Source: Thermodesulfobacteriota bacterium
Lineage (GTDB): Bacteria > Desulfobacterota > WTBG01 > CAIYCZ01 > CAIRTM01
Direction: 5' to 3'
Assembly: GCA_028282925.1 (NCBI GenBank)
Contig: JANQGV010000247.1
Span: 1 to 41,283, forward strand
Length of the DNA: 41,283 bases
The notes below the pieces were generated by a model. That model saw nothing but the letters and a program-made list of their open reading frames with translations. It made no database searches and was not told the origin of the DNA. This document shows, piece by piece, positions 34,603 through 41,283 of the stretch. Numbering within the stretch: position 1 is the first letter of the stretch; each line of letters begins with the position of its first letter. The translations under genes were made by a program, and so were the position numbers.

Positions 34603-36170
34603 TACACGTTGAGAATCTTCGCATTCCGCTGGATGACTCTATCAACCTGCCTGATGAAGTTGCTGCTTTTCTTGATGTTCCTGTTAGTACTATACAGGAC
34701 GTCTCCATTTTAAGACGCTCAACCGATGCACGTCAAAGAAACATTTTTTATGTGTATACCCTCGTTGTTACGCTGTTGGTTGAAAAAGAGATCGCTGAAA
34801 AAATAGTTACGTATAAATGCGTTACACGCTACACACCACCCAAAGAAATCATAATCAATCCGGTTTTGAATAAAAAAGCGCCACCCATCATTATTGGATG
34901 TGGTCCTGCAGGCCTTTTTGCGGCAATTATGCTTGTAAAGCGAGGCCGGAAACCGATTGTTTTTGAACAAGGTGAGAGGATACCTGAAAGGGTAAGCACT
35001 GTGGGTTCTTTCTGGAATGGTGGGCTGCTGAATGCTGAATCAAATGTGTTGTTTGGTGAAGGAGGTGCCGGGACGTTTTCCGACGGTAAGCTGACAACAC
35101 GTATAAAAACATCTTTGAAAAAGACAGTCCTGGAAACCTTTGTGCGGGCAGGGGCACCGGAGGAAATTCTCTATGTTAACAAGCCGCATATCGGGACCGA
35201 CCGGTTGCGCAACATTATTCCGGCAATTGTAGATGATCTTAAGAACCAGGGGGTTCAGTTTCACTTCAATACAAAGGTAACTGACATCAGTATTGAAAAC
35301 GGAAGTGTATGCGGTGTCAAGACCTGTAAAGAAAGCATAAAAACAGATACTGTGTTTTTGGCCCTGGGACATAGCGCTCGTGATATGTATGCTCTGCTGC
35401 ATGATAAAGGTATCGAATTAGAGCAGAAGAATTTTGCTGTTGGTGTACGCATTGAGCATCCCCGGGAACTTATAGATAAAAAAATGCATGGTGAATGGGC
35501 AGGCAGCAACATGGTGGGTGCCGCTGAATATGTGCTGACGTTCAAGGATACTGTGCGTAATCGTGGAGTGTATTCGTTCTGTATGTGTCCGGGTGGGTAT
35601 GTTATAGCCTGTGCATCAAGCGAGGGGCACCTGTGCTCCAATGGTATGAGCGCGTTTAATCGAAATGCGCAATGGTCAAATGCAGCTATTGTTGTTACGG
35701 TACGTCCAGATGATTTTGGTCAGGAAGGACCACTGGGCGGGATACTGTTTCAGAAAAAACTTGAGAAAGAAACCTATGTGGCCGGTGGTGGAAACTATTG
35801 TGCCCCTGTTCAATACGCTTCCGATTTTATTGAAAACCATGACTCACCCGGCCGGACATTCCAGTGCTCTTTTCGGCCCGGTATTGTGCAGGCAAATCTG
35901 CGTGACATCTTACCTGATTTTCTTACTCAGCCCCTTGCAGGAGCATTGAAGCATTTCAACAGGAAAATGCCCGGTTTTATTGAAGAGGGAATACTGATCG
36001 GGACTGAAACGAGAACGTCGGCCCCGGTGCGGATTGTCAGAAACAGCGATACGTTTCATTCTCCCAGTGTAAGAGGTCTCATCCCTGTCGGCGAAGGTTC
36101 AGGGTATGCCGGGGGTATTATGAGTAGTGCTGTGGATGGATTACAGGCCGCACTTGTTTTTGACCGTTAA
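34581..36170 (+). CDS. FAD-dependent oxidoreductase of the COG2509 type
   Basis: This 529-residue protein has an N-terminal domain of about 95 residues (LRIPLDDSINLPDEVAAFL onward). A Rossmann FAD motif GCGPAG (106-111) follows, in IIIGCGPAGLFAAIMLVKRG. GEGGAGTFSDGKLTTR, LALGHSARDMY, a Cys-containing YSFCMCPGGYVI motif and C-terminal GEGSGYAGGIMSSAVDGL are all typical of the uncharacterised COG2509 flavoproteins. The function of the family is unknown; a dehydrogenase role is only suggested. It begins at GTG 34581, overlapping the end of the nucleotidyltransferase gene by 22 bases, with GAGGAAG upstream, which indicates translational coupling. Confidence 0.88.
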   Translation: MAETTEVIHVENLRIPLDDSINLPDEVAAFLDVPVSTIQDVSILRRSTDARQRNIFYVYTLVVTLLVEKEIAEKIVTYKCVTRYTPPKEIIINPVLNKKAPPIIIGCGPAGLFAAIMLVKRGRKPIVFEQGERIPERVSTVGSFWNGGLLNAESNVLFGEGGAGTFSDGKLTTRIKTSLKKTVLETFVRAGAPEEILYVNKPHIGTDRLRNIIPAIVDDLKNQGVQFHFNTKVTDISIENGSVCGVKTCKESIKTDTVFLALGHSARDMYALLHDKGIELEQKNFAVGVRIEHPRELIDKKMHGEWAGSNMVGAAEYVLTFKDTVRNRGVYSFCMCPGGYVIACASSEGHLCSNGMSAFNRNAQWSNAAIVVTVRPDDFGQEGPLGGILFQKKLEKETYVAGGGNYCAPVQYASDFIENHDSPGRTFQCSFRPGIVQANLRDILPDFLTQPLAGALKHFNRKMPGFIEEGILIGTETRTSAPVRIVRNSDTFHSPSVRGLIPVGEGSGYAGGIMSSAVDGLQAALVFDR

Positions 36171-36253
36171 AGTGCTGTTTTTGGTTTGCTCCCTAACTTT
36201 TGCCTATGTCCTAGTGCGCCAAAAAGCTTACGAAACCAGGTTTGAAAAAATTT

Positions 36254-36466
36254 TCATAAGACGCAAGCGCCTCCTCCTTTTCTTTGAGCGCCAAAGAAAA
36301 GGAGGCAAAAGAAAGGCGCCCTGCAACTTGTCCCGCCGCAGGCGGGATGCCCTCGCGGCACGATTTTATACGGCGGGTCAACAAACTCGTCCCGGCAAGC
36401 CGGTCCTCAAACATGTCGACCCTTGTTCCCGTCTAAAATCGCTGCACTCGGCTGCGTTACAATGGA
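36254..36466. repeat. Composite dispersed repeat, full copy with long hairpin
   Basis: A perfect 14-bp inverted repeat, CCTCCTTTTCTTTG (36273-36286) and CAAAGAAAAGGAGG (36292-36305), has a five-base AGCGC loop. Its left flank CATAAGACGCAAGCGCCT matches the element near 1157. The right part, 36340-36466, matches 1-127 without gaps. The remaining bases up to 36623 show no credible gene. It stands between the convergent COG2509 and DUF6485 genes. Confidence 0.85.
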
Positions 36467-36623
36467 ACCGTAAATCACAATCACCTTACAATCTTCAAGA
36501 TATTACTGTTTTAAACTTGTGGCACGGAGGTATTCTCAAATTCCCAAAACTCGGCATGGAGGATTATGTGAGCTTGTGTAGTTGAGAGAAACGCCTTCTA
36601 AAACAAAGCCTTATTCGCTGGAA

Positions 36624-36815
36624 TTATGAGTGGGCTTTTACGAATGCCGCAACAGAACGATCATAGGTCTTTTCGATTTCAGGCGGAAAGAGGCAGCCGG
36701 GAATCTCGTTGCGCCCTTTATGATACTGAATGCACTCACAGCATTTTCCCCTTTTGGAACAACTGCTATACGTACACGAACAGAATTGTTGATTTTTTTT
36801 GATGTCGCACTCCAT
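36624..36815 (-). CDS. DUF6485-type small cysteine-rich protein (63 residues)
   Basis: Eight cysteines lie in 63 residues: C3, C12, C14, C19, C25, C26, C28 and C41. The pattern CSCTYSSCSKRGKCCECIQYH, shortened here, followed by PGCLFPPEIEKTYDRS, matches the DUF6485 family as I know it. It probably binds zinc or an Fe-S cluster; no role is established. It starts 31 bases after the argC stop on the same strand, so it is likely the last gene of the rplM-rpsI-argC transcript. Confidence 0.75.
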   Translation of the reverse strand: MECDIKKNQQFCSCTYSSCSKRGKCCECIQYHKGRNEIPGCLFPPEIEKTYDRSVAAFVKAHS

Positions 36816-36846
36816 TGTTTTACTCCCTCAAGGTAATAGGTTTCAC

Positions 36847-37875
36847 TTACGGTAAGACCGGCAAACAGGATAACGAGGTCTGTTCGTCAAGGCCCATCAT
36901 AAGATTCATGTTCTGTACAGCCTGGCCGGATGCGCCTTTGGTCAGATTGTCAATGGCTGAAAACAGAACTATTCTTTTACCCTTTTTAACAAAGTTTATG
37001 TCGCAATAGTTTGTGCCCCGGACCCAGCTGGTTTGGGGAAGGGTGTCGTCCGGCAGCAAGCGAACAAACGGTTCTTTCTTGTAATATTTTGTGAACAGTT
37101 TGTTCAGCATAGGCGTATCTATTGACTTCTTCAGGGTAACATAAATAGAGCTCAGCATACCCCGATTCATAGGCACCAGGTGCGGTACAAATGAAATGGA
37201 AATATTTTTAGACGCGATACATGAAAGCTGTTCATCTATTTCGGGCTGATGCCGGTGCTGCAGGGCACCATAGGCCTTAAAACCGTCGCTGACTTCACAG
37301 TATAACGATCCGGTTTTAAGCGCCCGCCCTGCGCCACTTACACCTGATTTGGAATCGGCTATGATGGATGCAGGCGTTATGAGATCTTCCTTCAAAAGCG
37401 GCATCAGGGGCAAAAGAATGCTTGTGGGATAACAACCGGGGTTTGCCACGATGTGCGCTTTTTTTATCCTGGTTCGGTTGGTTTCCGGAAGGCCGTATAC
37501 TGCATTGGGAAGCAGTTCCGGGGCAGTATGTTCCTGATACCATTTTTCATAGACCTTCGGATCTGAAAGGCGGAAATCGGCGCTTAAATCAATTACTTTT
37601 TTGCCCTGTCGGTAGAAGTAGGGAACAACCGCCATTGCTTCTTTATGGGGCAGGGCGGTAAAGATAATATCGGCCTTTTCGGCAATCGTTTCCGCATTGA
37701 GAGGTTCCAGTATCATAGGAACCGCCTGATGCATGGCAGGGTAGACTGCACCATAGGGCTGTCCGGCGTAGCGTTCCGAAGTGACGGCAGTAATTTTGAC
37801 CTCCGGATGCCCGGACAGTATTCGGATCAACTCTAATCCTGTATAACCGGTTGCACCGACAATGGCTACTTTCAT
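36847..37875 (-). CDS. argC: N-acetyl-gamma-glutamyl-phosphate reductase
   Basis: ArgC reduces N-acetylglutamyl phosphate with NADPH in arginine synthesis. The 342-residue protein begins KVAIVGATGYTGLELIRIL, then has TALPHKEAM, IDLSADFRL and the catalytic cysteine in VANPGCYPTS. PHLVPMNRGM and a C-terminal DNLTKGASGQAVQNMN are also typical. ATG 37875 has GGGAG upstream; a longer frame to 37977 would read through the terminator stem and was rejected. It is downstream of rpsI with that terminator in between, so its transcription depends on read-through or a promoter nearby. DUF6485 follows. Confidence 0.96.
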   Translation of the reverse strand: MKVAIVGATGYTGLELIRILSGHPEVKITAVTSERYAGQPYGAVYPAMHQAVPMILEPLNAETIAEKADIIFTALPHKEAMAVVPYFYRQGKKVIDLSADFRLSDPKVYEKWYQEHTAPELLPNAVYGLPETNRTRIKKAHIVANPGCYPTSILLPLMPLLKEDLITPASIIADSKSGVSGAGRALKTGSLYCEVSDGFKAYGALQHRHQPEIDEQLSCIASKNISISFVPHLVPMNRGMLSSIYVTLKKSIDTPMLNKLFTKYYKKEPFVRLLPDDTLPQTSWVRGTNYCDINFVKKGKRIVLFSAIDNLTKGASGQAVQNMNLMMGLDEQTSLSCLPVLP

Positions 37876-37886
37876 GTTTTGCTCCC

Positions 37887-37931
37887 AAAATAAAAAAAGG
37901 AAGGACTGCGTGTCCTTCCTTTTTTTATTTT
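37887..37931 (-). terminator. Strong terminator after rplM-rpsI
   Basis: A perfect 20-bp inverted repeat (37887-37906 with 37912-37931) has a five-base loop. Its core AGGAAGGAC pairs with GTCCTTCCT, flanked by A and T runs, so it can act in both directions. It is 11 bases after the rpsI stop codon and just before argC. Confidence 0.9.
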
Positions 37932-37942
37932 GAAAAATTCTG

Positions 37943-38338
37943 TTAACGTTTCGAGTACTGAAAACGTCTGCGGGCACCTTTGAGTCCGTATTTCTTACGC
38001 TCTTTTTCCCGGGAATCCCTGGTGAGCAGGCCGCCTTTTTTCAGAATGGCTCTGTATTCAGGGTTGATAATGGTCAGGGTTCTGGCAATGCCGTGGCGGA
38101 TAGCTTCGGCCTGTCCGGTAAAGCCCCCACCGTGAACATTTGCATGTATGTTATATTTGCCAAGGTTTTCAGTCAGTTCTAGAGGCTGTTGTACAACAGC
38201 TTTTTTCATGTCCAGACCGCCAAAGAAAGCATCCATCGTTTTTTTGTTGATGATGACTTTGCCTTCTCCCGGTTCCATCCAGATTCTGGCTACCGATGTT
38301 TTTCTTCTCCCTGTAGCAAAATATTTTTTACCTTCCAT
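37943..38338 (-). CDS. rpsI: 30S ribosomal protein S9
   Basis: S9 is a structural protein of the small subunit whose C-terminal tail reaches the P-site tRNA. The 131-residue protein has the family length. It shows YFATGRRKTSVARIWMEPG at the N terminus, GGGFTGQAEAIRHGIARTL in the middle, and the basic KKYGLKGARRRFQYSKR C terminus with its invariant final Lys-Arg. It starts five bases after rplM ends, the standard rplM-rpsI pair. Confidence 0.98.
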   Translation of the reverse strand: MEGKKYFATGRRKTSVARIWMEPGEGKVIINKKTMDAFFGGLDMKKAVVQQPLELTENLGKYNIHANVHGGGFTGQAEAIRHGIARTLTIINPEYRAILKKGGLLTRDSREKERKKYGLKGARRRFQYSKR

Positions 38339-38343
38339 TAGTA

Positions 38344-38781
38344 TTATATACCTTTCAATTCCAGTGTTTTCGGTTGTTGAGCTTCATGCGGGTGGGCATC
38401 ACCTGCATAGATTTTAAGCTTTTTAATCATTTGCCTGCCGAGACGATTTTTTGGAAGCATTCCCTTTACTGCTGTATGAAGGATATCGGTCGGTTTCTTC
38501 TCGAGCAGTTCTTCGGCAGTCGTGCTCTTAATGCCGCCCGGATAGCCGCTGTGCCGGTAATATGTTTTTTGGGCAAGCTTTAAACCGGTTAATTTGATTT
38601 TGTCAGCATTGGTAACTATGATAAAATCCCCGGTATCGACATGGGGAGTGAAGACTGGTTTATGCTTTCCTCTCAGCCTCTGGGCAACCTGTGTGGCGAG
38701 CCGTCCCAGCGTTTTCCCGGCAGCATCTATAACAAACCATTCACGTTCTACATCCTGTGATTTCGCACTATATGTTTTCAC
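38344..38781 (-). CDS. rplM: 50S ribosomal protein L13
   Basis: L13 is an early-assembling large-subunit protein. The 145-residue protein shows [46 protein letters not shown], and [20 protein letters not shown] with [13 protein letters not shown] at the C terminus. GAGGAG lies upstream of ATG 38781. A near-consensus promoter is just before it. It is the first gene of the ribosomal pair and divergent from nadK across 364 bases. Confidence 0.98.
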   Translation of the reverse strand: MKTYSAKSQDVEREWFVIDAAGKTLGRLATQVAQRLRGKHKPVFTPHVDTGDFIIVTNADKIKLTGLKLAQKTYYRHSGYPGGIKSTTAEELLEKKPTDILHTAVKGMLPKNRLGRQMIKKLKIYAGDAHPHEAQQPKTLELKGI

Positions 38782-38814
38782 TTCGTTCTCCTCGAATTAG
38801 AAAATTAAACGTAA

Positions 38815-38843
38815 TTTATAATATTTTTAAGCAGGATTGTCAA
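38815..38843 (-). promoter_or_regulatory. Sigma-70 promoter of rplM-rpsI
   Basis: On the minus strand TTGACA (complement of 38838-38843), a 17-base spacer and TATAAA (complement of 38815-38820) make a near-consensus promoter, with the expected start about 25-30 bases before ATG 38781. Confidence 0.88.
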
Positions 38844-39145
38844 GCAAAAACGTTTATTTTATGCGGGAATATCGATTAAAGACAAAAAAAGAAGAAAAAA
38901 CAATAGTAATTGACGGGGGCCGCGTTTTGATTTCGCTTGTATTTCTGAAAAAAAGGACCTTTTTCAGATAGTTGCATTTTTCTGTGTGGCTTTATTCCGT
39001 CTGCTTTTGGTCATTTATACGCGGTCTTTGCCTGCTTCAACCATGCAGTATACTTTTCGATAGACAGTGCTATATAACTCATGATAATAAAAAACGTTAC
39101 AGAGAAATGCGAACCTCCAATGTATCTAGCAGAGTTTAACAGTAT
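38844..39145. other. Intergenic region between rplM and nadK
   Basis: About 300 bases hold no gene I can support. One inverted repeat is visible, TCTGAAAAA (38944-38952) with TTTTTCAGA (38960-38968). It could be a terminator-like or regulatory hairpin, but no neighbouring gene ends there. No clear nadK promoter was found. Confidence 0.4.
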
Positions 39146-40003
39146 ATGAAAAAAATCGGTATCATTTCAAAAAAAAACCGTAAAGAAGTCCTTGAAATCA
39201 TTGCCGACTGTATTCCCTGGTTGAAAAAACAGGGATGTACGGTATACGTTGATAGAGACACCCACCTGCAAACCGGTGATGTAGAATATGTCGACCGGGA
39301 AAAAATAGCGCAAGCTTCTGAATTACTTATTGTTTTTGGAGGAGACGGGACTCTTTTGAGTGTTTCCCGCATTCCAAACGCCGATAGTATACCGATTCTG
39401 GCGGTAAACCTTGGAGGTCTCGGTTTTCTTACGGAAATTCGGGTTGACGAAATGCAGACGGTGCTGGAAAAAGTGCTGGCAGGCGATTATGAGATAGATA
39501 GACGTATAATGCTTGATGTAACCATTATACGTCGGGGCGGCAGCGTTGAAACAACCCACAGCACGCTTAACGATGTTGTAGTGAATAAAGCCGCCCTTGC
39601 AAGGATGATCGACCTTGAAACATCGGTTAACGGTCAATATCTTAATACATTCAAAGCAGACGGTTTGATTATCAGCACCCCTACGGGTTCAACCGGCTAT
39701 TCTCTTTCCGCCGGGGGGCCGATAATTTACCCATCCCTTAACATTATATCAGTAACCCCGATATGTCCCCATACCCTGACCAACAGACCGATTATTTTAC
39801 CGGACAACAGCAGTGTAAGCGTTGCACTGAAAGCTCACAACGGAGACGTGTATATTACCCTGGACGGGCAGGTCGGTTTTTCCATGCAGGAAGAGGACAG
39901 GATAGAGGTTAAAAAATCAGATAAAAACATTTCTCTGATCAAAACCCCATTCAGGACCTATTTTGATACATTAAAGGAGAAACTGAAATGGGGGGAGCGC
40001 TGA
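39146..40003 (+). CDS. nadK: NAD kinase
   Basis: NadK phosphorylates NAD to NADP. The 285-residue protein has the catalytic GGDGT (65-69), NLGGLGFLTEI, LNDVVVNKAALARM, and the Gly-rich ADGLIISTPTGSTGYSLSAG, as well as DGQVGF near the C terminus. It precedes recN by 39 bases, a pairing common in bacteria. ATG 39146 has AGCAGAG upstream. Confidence 0.96.
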   Translation: MKKIGIISKKNRKEVLEIIADCIPWLKKQGCTVYVDRDTHLQTGDVEYVDREKIAQASELLIVFGGDGTLLSVSRIPNADSIPILAVNLGGLGFLTEIRVDEMQTVLEKVLAGDYEIDRRIMLDVTIIRRGGSVETTHSTLNDVVVNKAALARMIDLETSVNGQYLNTFKADGLIISTPTGSTGYSLSAGGPIIYPSLNIISVTPICPHTLTNRPIILPDNSSVSVALKAHNGDVYITLDGQVGFSMQEEDRIEVKKSDKNISLIKTPFRTYFDTLKEKLKWGER

Positions 40004-40042
40004 ACATACGGTTTGCGCAAAATAAACCCATTCTTTGCTACT

Positions 40043-41283
40043 ATGTTACAAGAGCTGAGCATAAAAGATTTCGCTATTATTGATCGCTTGAACCTGCAGT
40101 TTACCAGTGGGTTGACAGTGCTTTCCGGTGAAACCGGGGCCGGTAAATCAATAATAGTCGGTGCCCTGGGACTGCTGATGGGCAACAGAGCGTCTGGTGA
40201 TGTCATTAGAACCTCAACCGACGAGGCGGTTGTTGAGGCTGTCTTCGACATCCAGGATTATCCCGATGTGTCCGGACTTCTGGAGTCATGGGGCATCGAC
40301 ATGGACGAATCAATGCTGATTATCAGGAGAATCATTTCACGGTCGGGAAAGAACAGGATATATATCGGCGACAGGGTTGCAACCAGTCAGATGCTGTCGC
40401 AGCTTGGCGGCAGGTTGATCGACATCTCGGGTCAGTATTCGCAGCAGTTGCTTCTGCATGTGGAAAACCACATTGATATCATCGACGCTTACGGTGGACT
40501 GATCGATATGCGTGAAGAGTATACCGACACATTCAAGGAATTCGGCGACAAAGTCCAGGAGCTGAATAGACTTGTAAAGGATGCCGATGCCCGCGAACAG
40601 AAAAGAGAACTGATGGAGTTCCAATGCGGCGAAATTGAAAAAGCCGGATTGGTTCCCGGTGAAGATGATGAACTGGATCGTGAAAAAAACATTCTTGAAA
40701 ATGCGCAGCAGTTATATCAGAAGACATACACCACATTTGCAGCACTATACGAGGATGACGACTCTTGCCTGAGCATATTGAATCGTTTTAAGCGTGATAT
40801 CGATGATGCGGCGACCATTGATGACAAGCTCATCAGTATCGGAAACAACTTTGAAAAGGCGCTGCTTGACATTGAAGACATAGCATTCAGTCTGCGTGAT
40901 TACGCAGAGAAGATACAGATCAACCCGGAACGGTTATTGGAAGTTGAAGCCAGGCTTGATGAAATATACCGGCTCAAAAGAAAATACGGCAGCAGCATTG
41001 AAGATATTCTTGCCTTTTATGGTGATATCGGCAGCGAGCTTGCATCCATGACCGGTGATACAAAGCGTATTGATGAACTACGGGGGGAACTCTCAGAATT
41101 GAGCGCTGAACTGTGGAAACGAGCGGAGGTACTATCAAGCAAACGTAAAAAAGCGGCGGCCAGGCTTAAAAAACAGGTGGAACGTGAACTGGAAACAATA
41201 GGCATGCAGAAAGCTGTTTTTAGTGCCGAGATGACAACATCAAAGAAAATCGAGACGGAAGCACCGGACAGAGCTATTGAAGG
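40043..41283 (+). CDS. recN: DNA repair protein RecN (5' part, runs off the window)
   Basis: RecN is an SMC-like ATPase that acts early in double-strand break repair. The visible 413 residues start MLQELSIKDFAIIDRLNLQF, with Walker A GETGAGKS (29-36). A long helical coiled-coil region follows from about residue 150. The motif after Walker A, usually DIHGQHEHQ, reads DISGQYSQQLLL. The frame is open to the window edge with no stop. It is presumably co-transcribed with nadK. Confidence 0.93.
   Translation, partial: MLQELSIKDFAIIDRLNLQFTSGLTVLSGETGAGKSIIVGALGLLMGNRASGDVIRTSTDEAVVEAVFDIQDYPDVSGLLESWGIDMDESMLIIRRIISRSGKNRIYIGDRVATSQMLSQLGGRLIDISGQYSQQLLLHVENHIDIIDAYGGLIDMREEYTDTFKEFGDKVQELNRLVKDADAREQKRELMEFQCGEIEKAGLVPGEDDELDREKNILENAQQLYQKTYTTFAALYEDDDSCLSILNRFKRDIDDAATIDDKLISIGNNFEKALLDIEDIAFSLRDYAEKIQINPERLLEVEARLDEIYRLKRKYGSSIEDILAFYGDIGSELASMTGDTKRIDELRGELSELSAELWKRAEVLSSKRKKAAARLKKQVERELETIGMQKAVFSAEMTTSKKIETEAPDRAIE

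Noticed and set aside
36127-36585. Open frame of 152 codons crossing the composite repeat
   Set aside because: It starts inside the COG2509 gene and runs through the hairpin repeat; composition is random.
37876-37977. 34-residue N-terminal extension of ArgC
   Set aside because: It reads through the strong terminator stem and overlaps rpsI, and the family begins at KVAIVGATGYTG.
1-41283. CRISPR arrays, tRNA or rRNA genes, transposases, phage or toxin-antitoxin loci
   Set aside because: No evenly spaced repeats, cloverleaf folds, rRNA motifs or transposase/integrase motifs were seen by eye. The small paired genes near 29733-30448 are divergent and lack toxin signatures.

Overview
The window reads as chromosomal DNA of an anaerobic bacterium, most likely a member of Desulfobacterota or a neighbouring phylum. 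The hints are a DUF39/HcyBio homocysteine-synthesis protein, a DUF169 protein, several small cysteine-rich proteins of types I associate with such anaerobes, a CCG-type Fe-S oxidoreductase, the rplM-rpsI-argC and murA-hisD gene orders, and short dispersed hairpin repeats. There is no rRNA or tRNA in the window to fix the taxonomy, so this is inference.

Layout. (1) 1-2950: a truncated copy of a dispersed repeat, a divergent HemF-family protein, a hairpin repeat and a DUF2079-like membrane protein. (2) 2956-10685, minus strand: a nucleotide-synthesis block transcribed pyrG-purF-carB-carA, with carB before carA. (3) 11043-17376: a NifA-type sigma-54 activator, a repeat, a DUF169 protein, an HcyBio gene preceded by a 65-residue N-terminal look-alike, 6-phosphogluconolactonase and a GAF/HD-GYP protein. 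(4) 17377-22477: a long regulatory region with three inverted repeats, then a three-gene FAD / Fe-S / FAD oxidoreductase operon resembling GlcD-GlcF-GlcE in architecture, closed by a clear terminator. (5) 22643-30017: a secreted beta-propeller/PKD protein, a tiny Cys-rich protein, a compact minus-strand operon (MBL hydrolase, NAD-dependent sugar epimerase/reductase, M23 peptidase, Cys-rich protein), a divergently transcribed GcvH-like protein that lacks the lipoyl lysine, a nitroreductase and a small helical protein. (6) 30194-36170, plus strand: a small helical protein, murA, hisD, terminator, CCA/polyA polymerase-family nucleotidyltransferase and a COG2509-type FAD protein. (7) 36171-41283: a second copy of the composite repeat, DUF6485 protein, argC, rpsI and rplM on minus, then nadK and the 5' part of recN on plus.

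Most genes are housekeeping. The parts most worth a second look are the GcvH homologue with Asn at the lipoylation position, the HemF homologue with altered active-site motifs, the substrate-unknown FAD/Fe-S operon with its stacked palindromes, and the truncated HcyBio paralogue. I found no CRISPR array, transposase, phage gene or known defence system.
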